Positions 25,736-64,000 of a stretch of DNA of 64,000 bases are shown here, one piece after another; the first letter of the stretch is position 1, and every line of letters starts with the position of its first letter. The translations under genes and the position numbers were made by a program. The DNA is from Mimachlamys varia (Eukaryota > Mollusca > Bivalvia > Pectinida > Pectinidae): the NCBI GenBank assembly GCA_947623455.1, contig OX392527.1, forward strand, positions 53,922,401 through 53,986,400, read 5' to 3'. The notes beneath the pieces are model-generated. The model saw only the letters and a list, made by a program, of their open reading frames with translations, did no database searches and had not been told where the DNA came from.

Positions 25736-27040
25736 CTCTTGAGAGATTAAGTAACAACCACACATGCGATTTCACCTTAACAATCTGGCACTTGATACGG
25801 TACGTATGCCAAAGATGAATTACACTGCACCATTTACTGCCGACACACAATAGTGTGCTGTTTAGGTAGAAAGACATGGGCAGTAGGCCAAGACAGACAG
25901 CTAAATGAAGTTTCATAACGGATTATATAGCCGATTGTATCCGTGCATATATTAAAAAATGCACGTGAACATTCACTCTTTAGATATTTAGATTAGTTTA
26001 AATATATTTTATTGACATAAAATGACAAAGGGATTACTCGGTAGGTTTACCAACTTATAAATGGCTTCTCTCGTAATATTAACACATGGTAAATGTGCAG
26101 TAGTTACATAATGGCGTATGAAAATATTCTTGTTTGAATTTTAAAATTTTTGACATAAAATTTACAGATTAAATGTATGTTAATACTATTTTAATTAATA
26201 CCTAAATCTTTTTATGAATGGATCAATATATGCTCAAAGTTTGCTTTCTCAATTCAAAATTGTTAAACATGTCTGTAATTTTTGTTCAAAAGTAAACTAA
26301 TTTACTAAGTCTAGTGGTTGAGCTGAGAATTATTTTACAGAACACCAAAAAGGAACTATCTCAAACATTGCTTGAAAAGTAAAAGTACTGCAACTGAATA
26401 ATAGTGTTAGTGATCATGTCTCCTATCTGCAAGCAAAAGTTCATTAATTTTTTCTGTGAAAAACTTGTCAAGAGAAAACAGTCGATATAGACCACCTTTT
26501 TCGTCAGGAGTGAACAGGGTAAATTCTATACTTTCATTTGAATGGCACTAAAAATATTGTAGACTTTCATACTATAAATGAAAATCTTATCTTTATACAT
26601 TTTTAGTCATGCAATCAAGTCTAGTTTGAAACAATTTCCCTTATATCTTCATCGCGATATTCACCAGTTTCGGCTAACTGACTTCTTTATGATCAGATAG
26701 ATCTTTTAAAATCAGAACGAATTCAGATAGTATCACCCATTGGATATATCTTGCCCACAACCTCCACGAAACGTCTTGGTGGATTGTTTGGGCACATTGA
26801 CGAATGGATTGGGAAACGATGAATGAAGTTTTGAGTGCACCAGTATATTGTCAAAAACGATATGCCTTTAGACCAGATAGTGACAGAGAATGATGATTCA
26901 CTCTCAGTTTCAGAAATTAAAATGTTATTAATCTCGCAATAATGGAACGAATACTATTTCCCGAAAGGAACAAAACTTGTTCAAATACAAAGGAACAAAT
27001 AGCAGACAGTAACAAAATAGCAGACCACCACAAGGCAGAT
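25736..27040. other. AT-rich gene-free stretch
   Basis: No recognisable gene, RNA or element. A 71-codon ORF (26942-27157) runs into the next minisatellite and owes most of its length to it. Confidence 0.45.
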
Positions 27041-27680
27041 ACAGCAGCGAACAGCAGAAATCAGCAGCGAACAGCAGGAATCAGCAGAAAACAGCAGGAA
27101 TCAGCAGCGAACAGCAGGAATCAGCAGAAAACAGCAGGAATCAGCAGAAAACAGTAGGAATCAGCAGAAAACAGCAGGAATCAGCAGAAAACAGCAGGAA
27201 TCAGCAGCGCACAGCAGGAATCAGCAGAAAACAGTAGAAATCAGCAGCGCATAGCAGGAATCAACAGAAAACAGCAGAAATCAGCAGAAAACAGAAGGAA
27301 TCAGCAGCGAACAACAGGAATCAGCAGAAAACAGTAGGAATCAGCAGCGAACGGCAGGAATCAGCAGAAAACAGCAGGAATCAGTAGCGAACAGTTGGAA
27401 TCAGCAGAAAACAGCAGGAATCAGCAGGAAACAGCAGGAATCAGCAGAAAACAGCAGGAATCAGCAGGAAACAGCAGGAATCAGCAGAAAGAGCAGGAAT
27501 CAGCAGAAAACAGAAGGAATCAGCAGCGAACAGCAGGAATCAGCAGAAAACAGCAGGAATCAGCAGAAAAAGCAGGAATCAGCAGAAAACAGCAGGAATC
27601 AGCAGAAAACAGCAGGAATCAGCAGCGAACAGCAGGAATCGGCAGAAAACAGCAGGAATCAGCAGAAAAAGGCAGCAGCA
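27041..27680. repeat. 20-bp minisatellite (CAG-rich), about 32 copies
   Basis: Alternating ACAGCAGGAATCAGCAGAAA and ACAGCAGGAATCAGCAGCGA forms. Open reading on the plus strand (NSRNQQ, TAGISRKQQESA) arises because 20 bp cycles through three frames without a stop. No conserved flanking coding sequence is seen, so a gene is not called. Confidence 0.93.
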
Positions 27681-27759
27681 AAACTTCAGCAAGAGTGAAG
27701 TTTTATGAACACAACACATGTAACATAAAACACACTAGACTGACACAAGGAAACAATTG

Positions 27760-28200
27760 ACGTACATACTTAAAAACAGACAACTGTCCGTGACATGCAA
27801 GAACTTTGTATCAGTATCTAACACACATACACAAAGGCAGTGGTTCATGACAGGCAACCGTTTACACAAAATTCACAAGGACAACGGTCCATGTTGAAAT
27901 TTAGATATGTTATTCCCAAGATGTTGCTTTTTGCCAGATAAGAAGGAAGGTTGTCAACGATGTATTAGGAATTTGTTATGAATTTATTTACAGTGAAACA
28001 TATAGTAAAAATAATTGTGGTTTTAGTCCCGGGCAATATTTTTGTGTCGCCATCTACACAAGAACAACGATCCGTGACGGGCAAGAAGTTAATTGGTAAC
28101 ACCATATATGCATACTAATACGCAAGGACAGTGGTTCATTGCAGACAAGAATTGGTTACCACCTTCTTAATATAATACACGGGGACAGCGATAGGCAAGA
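27760..28200. repeat. Diverged tandem repeats, about 55-65 bp
   Basis: Related words GACAACTGTCCGTGACATGC (27779), GGCAGTGGTTCATGACAGGC (27836), GGACAACGGTCCATG (27880), AACAACGATCCGTGACGGGC (28063), GGACAGTGGTTCATTGCAGA (28125) and GGGGACAGCGATAGGCAAG (28181) suggest an old decayed array. Confidence 0.4.
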
Positions 28201-28443
28201 CCTTGTTACACTACCTTAGCAGAGCGGAAGCTCATGACTCGGCTAACTAGAACCAGAGTCGAGTTTCAATCATGAGAGATCAAAAGCATTAGTAGAATGA
28301 AAAGACATTAAAAAAATGGCAAGGGCGTGTAATTTATCTTGATCTAATTTTTGTTTTGAGCATACTGTAATATAGTTGAGATTTCTGTATTTTTCATGTA
28401 TAAGATCATTTTAACTTCTACTAAATGATCTATGAAAATGCAT

Positions 28444-29123
28444 ATAGCTTATGAAGGTAAATATAATCAAACTTATAGCTTATGAAGGTAAAGATAATCA
28501 AACTTATAGCTTATGAAGGTAAATATAATCAAACTTATAGCTTATGAAGGTAAATATAATCAAACTTATAGCTTATGAAGGTAAATATAATCAAACTTAT
28601 AGCTTATGAAGGTAAATATAATCAAACTTATAGCTTATGAAGGTAAATATAATCAAACTTATAGCTTATGAAGGTAAATATAATCAAACATATAGCTTAT
28701 GAAGGTAAATATAATCAAACTTATAGCTTATGAAGGTAAATATAATCAAACTTATAGCTTATGAAGGTAAATATAATCAAACTTATAGCTTATGAAGGTA
28801 AATATAATCAAACTTATAGCTTATGAAGGTAAATATAATCAAGCTTAAAGCTTATGAAGGTAAATATAATCAAACTTATAGCTTATGAAGGTAAATATAA
28901 TCAAACTTATAGCGTATGAAGGTAAATATAATCAAACTTATAGCTTATGAAGGTAAATATAATCAAACTTATAGCTTATGAAGGTAAATATAATCAAACT
29001 TAAAGCTTATGAAGGTAAATATAATCAAACTTATAGCTTATGAAGGTAAATATAATAAAACTTATAGCTTATGAAGGTAAATATAATCAAACTTATAGCG
29101 TATGAAGGTAAATATAATCAAAC
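28444..29123. repeat. 31-bp minisatellite, about 22 copies
   Basis: Unit TTATAGCTTATGAAGGTAAA plus TATAATCAAAC, highly homogeneous. Unrelated in sequence to the other 31-bp array at 622-3037. Confidence 0.97.
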
Positions 29124-29742
29124 ATGCATATGCAGTACAGTTCGAATCAAGATGGCGATCTTTTAAACTGAATATCTCATTGATTTTGAAATAGATGTTA
29201 ACAACACAAATCACGGCAGAAAAAGTACCGAACTACGGCCTTTCACAACGCAGTGTCCAATTACATTCACAAATGTCACATCAGTTGATGAAATGTACCT
29301 TGACAATGAACCGCCGCCTTACGTCCTATTGGACACGACATCTGGAGCCGCTTTTTTCATGCGCAAAACATTCTGTGGAAATTGTTTTGTCCGTCTTTAT
29401 CCTCTAATAATATTATCAAAATACATACATAGACTACATGTATATACTGACTTCCGTTTATTTATTATGTCATTACATGTGAACTTACTGATTCATGGTG
29501 ATTGTAAGACTTTCTTTATTTGTGCATTACGTTTTAAATATTATCCACATGTTGTAAAGCGCTTTAGAGTAATTTACAAATTACATGTATACAGAGCACT
29601 ATATAAATGTTTTATATTATTATTATATTGCTAGACTAAACTAAATCTAGTGACTTAGAATCCACAGCAGTTAGGCCCATTGATATGTTAAATCTTAACT
29701 AAAGGCTCATTTTATTACATATTTTTTGAGTAGCATTCTTTA
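29124..29742. other. Gene-free stretch with two short ORFs
   Basis: ORFs at 29195-29407 and 29293-29634 overlap each other in different frames and match no family I recognise. The sequence becomes AT-rich and low complexity towards 29640. No splice-bounded exon is evident. Confidence 0.35.
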
Positions 29743-32430
29743 AACAAGAGATCCTAGAGGAATTTTGGCGCCCACCATATACAATATTCTTTTGTTCTTT
29801 TAAAGTTGGACCATTTCCATCTTTTCTCATCTATTCTCTTACAAGTATTTCATTTTAGTTATATGAAATTTTGGAGTTCCTCTCCAGAAAAGCCAATACT
29901 ATTTGAAAAATAATAGCCCATGAGCCATTAAAAAAATAGTTCACGGGCTGTGATATTTTTTTGTCAGTCCCGAAAACAAAATAGCACAAATACAAGGACC
30001 AAGAGGAACACACATGTGAAATTAAAGAAACTTTAATTGTGAAAATCGAAGACGGCCATCTGTCAGCAAATTTGTTTTTCTGATCAGTCCGACAATCAAA
30101 CGGGCACAATAAAGCACCAGGGTAAAGCTACAAATGAAATTTGAGAAAGATCCCTTCAGTATTTCTCAAGAAATACTAATAACAAACTTTAATATTGAAA
30201 TCCACGATGGCCGTCTGTCAGCCATTTTGTTTTCAAAATCAAAAGGGCATAACAAAGCACTCATGGGAACCTACATATGAAATTTGAGAAAGAAAAAAAC
30301 ATCAAGTACAATTGTATTTCTCAAGAAAGGGCGATCACAATCTATAGCTGTCAAATAGCGATCACAATCTATAACTGTCTAATAGTGATCACAATCTATA
30401 ACTGTCATATAGTGATCACAACCTATAACTGTCAAACAGTGATCACAATCTATAACTGTCAAAAAGTGATCATAATCTATAACTGTCTAATAGTGATCAC
30501 AATCTATAACTGTCTAATAGTGATCAAAATCTATAACTGTCAAATAGCGATCACAATCTATAATTGTCTAATAGTGATCACAATCTGTAACTGTCAAACA
30601 GTGATCACAAAATATAACTGTCAAACAGTGATCATAATCTATAACTGTCTAATAGCGATCACATCTATAACTGTCAAATAGCGATCACAATCTATAACTG
30701 TCTAATAGTGATCACAATTTATGACTGTCGAATAGCGATCACAATCTAATCTGTCTAATAGCGATCACAATCTATAACTGTCAAATAGCGATCACAATCT
30801 AATCTGTCAAATAGCGATCACAATCTATAACTGTCAAATAGTGATCACAATCTATAACTGTCAAATAATGATCACAATCTATAACTGTTAAATAGTGATC
30901 ACAATCTATAACCGTCAAATAGTGATCACAATCTATAACCGTCAAATTGTGATCACAATCTATAACCGTCAAATAGTGATCACAATCTATAACTGTCAAA
31001 TAGCGATCACAATATATAACTGTCAAATAGTGATCACAAGCTATAACTGTCTAATAGCGATCACAATCTATATCTGTCAAATAATGATCACAATCTAATC
31101 TGTCAAATAGCGATCACAATCTATAACTGTCTAATAGTGATCACAATCTATAACTGTCAAATAGTGATCACAATCTATAACTGTCAAATAGTGATCACAA
31201 TCTATAACTGTCAAATAATGATCACAATCTATAACTGTCAAATAGTGATCACAATCTATAACCGTCAAATAGTGATCACAATCTATAACCGTCAAATTGT
31301 GATCACAATCTATAACCGTCAAATAGTGATCACAATCTATAACTGTCAAATAGCGATCACAATATATAACTGTCAAATAGTGATCACAAGCTATAACTGT
31401 CTAATAGCGATCACAATCTATAACTGTCTAATAGCGATCACAATCTATAACTGTCTAATAGCGATCACAATCTATATCTGTCAAATAATGATCACAATCT
31501 ATAACTGTCAAATAGTGATCACATCTAAAACTGTCAAATAGTGATCACAATCTATAACTGTCAAATAGTGATCACAATCTATAACTGTCAAATAGTGATC
31601 ACAATCTATAACTGTCAAATAATGATCACAATCTATAATTGTCAAATAGTGATCACAATCTATAACCGTCAAATAGTGATCACAATCTATAACCGTCAAA
31701 TAGTGATCACAATCTATAACCGTCAAAATCCAAGATTGCTGCCTGTAGACCATATTGTTATTTCAATCAGCAAAAAAATGGCATTGCACTAGGGACCAAA
31801 GGGAATTTGAATTTAAGAAGAATTCATTCAATACTTATCAGGAAAACGCAATCACAAACTATTAATGCTATATCCAAGTGGGCCGTCTGTCTGCCATATT
31901 GTTTTTGTTAGGATTGGCTCAAAAACTGTACATTGAACAACTAGGGACCAATGGGAACCTGCATATGCAATTTCAGAATGATCTATCTACGACTTCTCAT
32001 GAAATAGCAATTACAATCTATTAAGGCAAAATCCAAGATGGTCGTCTGCCGGCCATATTGTTTTCGGATCGGCTCAAAATACTTCTCCGGAAAACTATTA
32101 ATGCAAAATCGAAGATGACTGCCTGCCGGCCATATTGTTTTTCAAATCGGCTTGGAAGTTTCACAATGTACAACTGGGGACGAAGGGGAACTTGCATATG
32201 AAATTAGAGAAGAATCCATCTAGTATTTCTTAAAAAATAACGACCACAAACTATTACATGTAATGCTTAATTCAAGATAGCCGTATGAAGGCCATATTGT
32301 TTTTCGAATCGGCTATAAAGTTTGAAAATGCACAACTAGGGACCAAGGGGAAACTACATATTTTGAAATTTGAGAAGGAGCGACCACAAGATTTTTTTAA
32401 GGTCGGAATGATGACGGGCGGACATCTGAT
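29743..32430 (-). mobile_element. Probable Helitron2-like non-autonomous element with internal repeats (minus orientation)
   Basis: The left edge AACAAGAG (29743) followed by a short inverted repeat and GGCGCCCACC looks like the reversed CTTGTT-type 3' end of the elements at 39581 and 50045. Inside are about six diverged units of about 185 bp, each with a CATATTGTTTT / GGACCAAGGGGAACCTACAT-type core (about 29990, 30100-30260, 31740, 31870, 32030, 32150-32300). The right edge near 32415 has GACGGGCGGAC, the complement of the CGTCCGTCC-type segment seen near other 5' ends, but the terminal hairpin is missing. One unit has been expanded into the 27-bp array. Confidence 0.4.
30330..31728. repeat. 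27-bp minisatellite, about 52 copies
   Basis: Unit TCAAATAGTGATCACAATCT plus ATAACTG, with TGATCA at the centre. Because 27 is nine codons, both strands hold long regular ORFs (ITIYNCQIV on plus, DCDHYLTVI on minus). Linked variants (ATAACCGTC triplets) recur at about 350-400 bp, showing block duplication. The flanks TTTCTCAAGAAAGGG and CAAAATCCAAGATTGC are the two halves of one 185-bp unit of the surrounding element, so the array grew inside that unit. Confidence 0.95.
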
Positions 32431-34169
32431 GATTGTGTGCTAAAATTAATGTATTTGTATTATCAAAATTTGCAAACTACGAAATGATGATTCGTATAAT
32501 TAAAGAAAGACCAGGCAATATATCAAAACATTGAAATAATAAAGGCTTATGTATTTAAGAAATTAAAGACTTCAAAAACATTTCTAACAGTAATGTGTGG
32601 ACCTATGACCTTCAAAGGTTTTTTTCTTCATATACACAGATCCAGATATTGAAGAGTGACTGAACTACATGTATTAATTAATGTCCTTTCAGTACCAGAA
32701 GCGAATCAATTAAACAGAGATTTAATTTCTGTATATATTTGGTACAGCTCTAGGACCTTAAGTTTGAACTGTAAAAACTATTTAAGGATTTGTTCTTGTA
32801 AGTTTATAATCACGTCCAAATCTCGCTTTGATCTCACGTGAGATATTTTTGTAATATCGGACAATGTATTATCTATCTCGATAGCAAATTTAAATATGCA
32901 TCTGAAAAGTTCTGCATTTGAAGAACTTTTTTAGAAGAATTTAAAAAATATAACCATGATGGTGGCCATTTTGAAAATTTGTATTTCTGTGTTTTTCTTC
33001 CGCTTCAAGAACGGCCAAATTTTCGTGATATTTGTGCTTGATTGATCATTTAAAATCGTCAGTGTGTCGTCATTTTTCATTACAGTAAGTTCATTTTTGC
33101 TGTACAACTTCTTTATGTTTATTATAAAGCAACTATGATGCAACAAAGATTTTATTTTTATATTTTGGGTATGTTTTTAACATACTTGATGTTATTGAAG
33201 CGCTCATGATTTTTGACTCAAGAATAGTGGAAAATAACCCATTTGATAATGGGACAACAACACAAGCACGCTACACTCCAGATTGTATGACTGCTTTAGA
33301 ATGAGCAACCCATTTCCGTTTAATCTGCCAAATATCTAAAAATTTAGTCGCCAGATTTTTTTTTGTAAAGCATTAAATCTGTAAAAAAAAATGATCAAAA
33401 TGGAGTATTTTCTTATTAAAAATAAGGGGTAGGGGTAACTAAGATTTATGTTTTGAGCGAAAAGAATAATATAAATACTTTCGTCTTCCGTAATTAATAG
33501 GAAAATACTATTTTTGTCAATTCTGCAAACATTCACACATATATGATCACAAATCTGGAAGATATTGAATGAAATTGTCCTGCAATTGGCCAAAACAGCA
33601 TTTTTCACATATATCACGTGTTTTGCTCATTTTGGTATCTTTGACCGAGCGCAGCAAAAAAGAAAAAAAAAGAAAAAAAAGTTCACTACCATATATTTAT
33701 TTTTGCATTTTTCTGCTATTCAATGAACTCCCTTTTCCAAAAATGCATATTAGAAAAAAAGTTAGTCGTCAGAACATTTCGACTTGATCCTTAAATTAAC
33801 TGTTACGGCCCGGGTCCCTGTGATATCCCATTGTACAGCAATGTATAGTTTTTTTGTCGATAATGAGTAGGTAGCTATCGCTATCACCGTATTACAGGAA
33901 ACTCAGTCGGCTACAGCGATTGTTTAATAATATATATTAAGTCCTCGTCCAGGGTATGTAATTCTGAATCCAAATCTTCATGCTCAGTTGTAAAAAAAAA
34001 TCAAGTTCGTCAGATTTAAATGGAATCTGTCCAATGATAAATAAATCTTTATTACATGTTTGTTCAGACTGTGCCAATAACTCACCCTCAATCTACATCT
34101 AATTATATTTTTTGTCGTGGGCATGATTTACCGGTTATAACAATTTAGGGTATTCTTATAGCATCTTGC
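32431..34169. other. AT-rich region upstream of TBCD
   Basis: No gene or clear element. Short ORFs in this stretch (32656, 32931, 33336, 33569) are in AT-rich low-complexity DNA and unsupported. Confidence 0.45.
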
Positions 34170-34265
34170 TTCTTAAAGCTTGTTGTCAGTAGGCTAGACG
34201 TCTCGGACTGTGATTAGTTAACTCAACTATAGCTAGTTCTCGTTGAGTCTCGTGAGAAGTCAATC
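34170..34265 (+). promoter_or_regulatory. Presumed TBCD promoter-proximal / 5' UTR region
   Basis: Directly upstream of the TBCD start. It contains TCTCGTGAGA (34247-34256), one base off the TCTCGCGAGA motif of housekeeping promoters. The start codon itself sits in ATCATGGCGGCC, a match to the YY1-type ATGGCGGC element often found at translation starts. No TATA box is seen. Motif function is inference. Confidence 0.4.
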
Positions 34266-61586
<27,321 letters not shown>

Positions 61587-64000
61587 ACAAACATGTTGTC
61601 CCCTTTGAGATGTATACGGTAGATAACATGTTGTCCCCTTTGAGATGTATACGGTAGATAACATTTTGTCCCCTTTGAGATGTACATCTGTATACGTAAG
61701 ATATCATGTTGTCCCCTTTGAGATGTATATGGTAGATAACATTTTGTCCCCTTTGAGATGTATACGGTAGATAACATTTTGTCCCCTTTGAGATGTATAT
61801 GGTAGATAACATTTTGTCCCCTTTGAGATGTATACGGTAGATAACATGTTGTCCCCTTTGATATGTATACGGTAGATAACATGTTGTCCCCTTTGAGATA
61901 TATACGGTAGATAACATGTTGTTCCCTTTGAGATGTATACGGTAGATAACATGTTGTCCCCTTTGAGATGTATACGGTAGATAACATGTTGTCCCCTTTG
62001 AGATGTATACGGTAGATAACATGTTGTCCCCTTTGAGATATATACTGTAGATATCATGTTGTCCCCTTTGAGATATATATGGTAGATAACATGTTGTCCC
62101 CTTTGAGATATATACTGTAGATATCATGTTGTCCCCTTTGAGATATATATGGTAGATAACATGTTGTCCCCTTTGAGATGTATACGGTAGATAACATGTT
62201 GTCCCCTTTGAGATGTATACGGTAGATAACATGTTGTCCCCTTTGAGAGGTATACGGTAGATAACATGTTGTCCCCTTTGAGATATATATGGTAGATAAC
62301 ATGTTGTCCCCTTTGAGATGTATACGGTAGATAACATGTTGTCCCCTTTGAGATGTATACGGTAGATAACATGTTGTCCCCTTTGAGATGTATACGGTAG
62401 ATAACATTTTGTCCCCTTTGAGATGTACATCTGTATACGGTAGATAACATGTTGTCCCCTTTGAGATGTATATGGTAGATATCATGTTGTCCCCTTTGAG
62501 ATGTATATGGTAGATATCATGTTGTCCCCTTTGAGATATATATGGTAGATAACATGTTGTCTCCCTTTGAGATATATATGGTAGATATCATGTTGTCCCC
62601 TTTGAGATATATACGGTAGATAACATGTTGTCCCCTTTGAGATGTATATGGTAGATAACATGTTGTCCCCTTTGAGATGTATATGGTAGATATCATGTTG
62701 TCCCCTTTGAGATGTATATGGTAGATAACATGTTGTCCCCTTTGAGATGTATATGGTAGATAACATTTTGTCCCCTTTGAGATGTATACGGTAGATAACA
62801 TGTTGTCCCCTTTGAGATGTATACGGTAGATAACATGTTGTCCCCTTTGAGATGTATACTGTAGATAACATGTTGTCCCCTTTGAGATGTACATCTGTAT
62901 ACGGTAGATAACATGTTGTCCCCTTTGAGATGTATACGGTAGATAACATGTCGTCCCCTTTGAGATGTATAAGGTAGATAACATGTCGTCCCCTTTGAGA
63001 TGTATACGGTAGATAACATGTCGTCCCCTTTGAGATGTATACGGTAGATAACATGTCGTCCCCTTTGAGATGTATAAGGTAGATAACATGTTGTCCCCTT
63101 TGAGATGTATAAGGTAGATGACATGTTGTCCCCTTTGAGATGTATACGGTAGATAACATTTTGTCCCCTTTGAGATGTATACGGTAGATATCATGTTGTC
63201 CCCTTTGAGATGTATACGGTAGATAACATGTTGTCCCCTTTGAGATGTATACGGTAGATAACATGTTGTCCCCTTTGAGATGTATACGGTAGATAACATT
63301 TTGTCCCCTTTGAGATGTATAAGGTAGATATCATGTTGTCCCCTTTGAGATGTATATGGTAGATAACATGTTGTCCCCTTTGAGATGTATACGGTAGATA
63401 ACATGTTGTCCCCTTTGAGATGTATATGGTAGATAACATGTTGTCCCCTTTGAGATGTACATCTGTATACGGTAGATAACATGTTGTCCCCTTTGAGATG
63501 TATAAGGTAGATAACATGTTGTCCCCTTTGAGATATATACGGTAGATAACATGTTGTCCCCTTTGAGATGTATACTGTAGATAACATGTTGTCCCCTTTG
63601 AGATGTACATCTGTATACGGTAGATAACATGTTGTCCCCTTTGAGATGTATACTGTAGATAACATGTTGTCCCCTTTGAGATGTATATGGTAGATATCAT
63701 GTTGTCCCCTTTGAGATGTATACGGTAGATAACATGTTGTCCCCTTTGAGATGTATATGGTAGATATCATGTTGTCCCCTTTGAGATGTATACTGTAGAT
63801 AACATGTTGTCCCCTTTGAGATGTACATCTGTATACGGTAGATAACATGTTGTCCCCTTTGAGATGTATACTGTAGATAACATGTTGTCCCCTTTGAGAT
63901 GTATACGGTAGATAACATGTTGTCCCCTTTGAGATGTATATGGTAGATATCATGTTGTCCCCTTTGAGATGTATACTGTAGATAACATGTTTTCCCCTTT
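61587..64000. repeat. 35-bp minisatellite, about 68 copies, reaching the window end
   Basis: Unit GATGTATACGGTAGATAACA plus TGTTGTCCCCTTTGA. About eight units carry a 6-bp duplication (GATGTACATCTGTATACGG form). Variant positions (TATACGG/TATATGG/TATACTG, AACATG/ATCATG) are shuffled. All minus-strand frames are open, which gives overlapping ORFs up to 478 codons (YISKGTTCYLPYTSQRGQ type); these are repeat shadows. The array lies in TBCD intron 13 and continues past the window. Confidence 0.97.

Noticed and set aside
26942..27760. Q/S-rich ORFs over the CAG-rich 20-bp array
   Set aside because: Open frames stem from the repeat; flanking non-repeat parts are short, lack conserved features and have no exon boundaries.
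29293..29634. 113-codon ORF between arrays
   Set aside because: Overlaps another ORF in a different frame, AT-rich second half, no recognised domain or splice-bounded conservation.
62517..63953. 478-codon minus-strand ORF (SKGTTCYLPYTSQRGQ repeat)
   Set aside because: Same explanation: a 35-bp unit read through all frames; no unique sequence.

Overview
This window is eukaryotic and most likely from a bivalve mollusc. It holds two interrupted animal genes with GT-AG introns, a very high load of tandem repeats, and dispersed non-autonomous elements of a style common in bivalve genomes. The bivalve assignment is an inference from repeat style, not from a search. There is no prokaryotic gene organisation, rRNA, CRISPR or operon.

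Layout. 1-5780: upstream flank with a 31-bp minisatellite (622-3037), a 479-bp tandem duplication carrying large palindromes (3719-4604), and a near-perfect 65-bp-arm palindrome (5199-5355). 5781-12125: a complete two-coding-exon gene for a GT14-family core-2-type beta-1,6-N-acetylglucosaminyltransferase (GCNT-like, 445 aa). Its 5-kb intron contains a 46-bp minisatellite. 12126-34170: gene-poor DNA with a truncated Helitron2-like element, a decayed non-LTR retrotransposon (minus strand), a huge 64-bp satellite of about 8.2 kb with higher-order structure, and 20-bp, 31-bp and 27-bp minisatellites. 34266-60950: the first 13 coding exons (489 codons plus 2 nt) of TBCD, tubulin-specific chaperone D. 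The gene continues past the window, whose last 2.4 kb is a 35-bp minisatellite in intron 13.

The most unusual feature is inside TBCD. At least four exon-intron junctions have been copied into tandem arrays. Exon 3 ends in a 30/45-bp array, exon 7 in a 27-bp array and exon 9 in a roughly 96-bp array; in each, every unit contains the end of the exon plus a 5' splice site. Exon 5 is preceded by a degenerate roughly 26-bp array in which the real 3' splice site is the last unit. In exon 7 the unit is nine codons, stays open in the exon frame for about 16 units, and is preceded by a 12-bp array carrying a branch-point-like motif. Two of the donor arrays were later split by Helitron/Helentron-like elements with asymmetric terminal inverted repeats. 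One of these contains a further nested element, and the other has grown into a 5.2-kb, 145-bp-unit satellite full of nuclear-receptor half-sites.

Tandem arrays make up roughly half of the window. The two genes are unrelated in function: one is a Golgi O-glycan branching enzyme, the other a cytosolic tubulin-folding cofactor. Copy numbers below are estimated from span divided by unit length; no alignment or database search was run.
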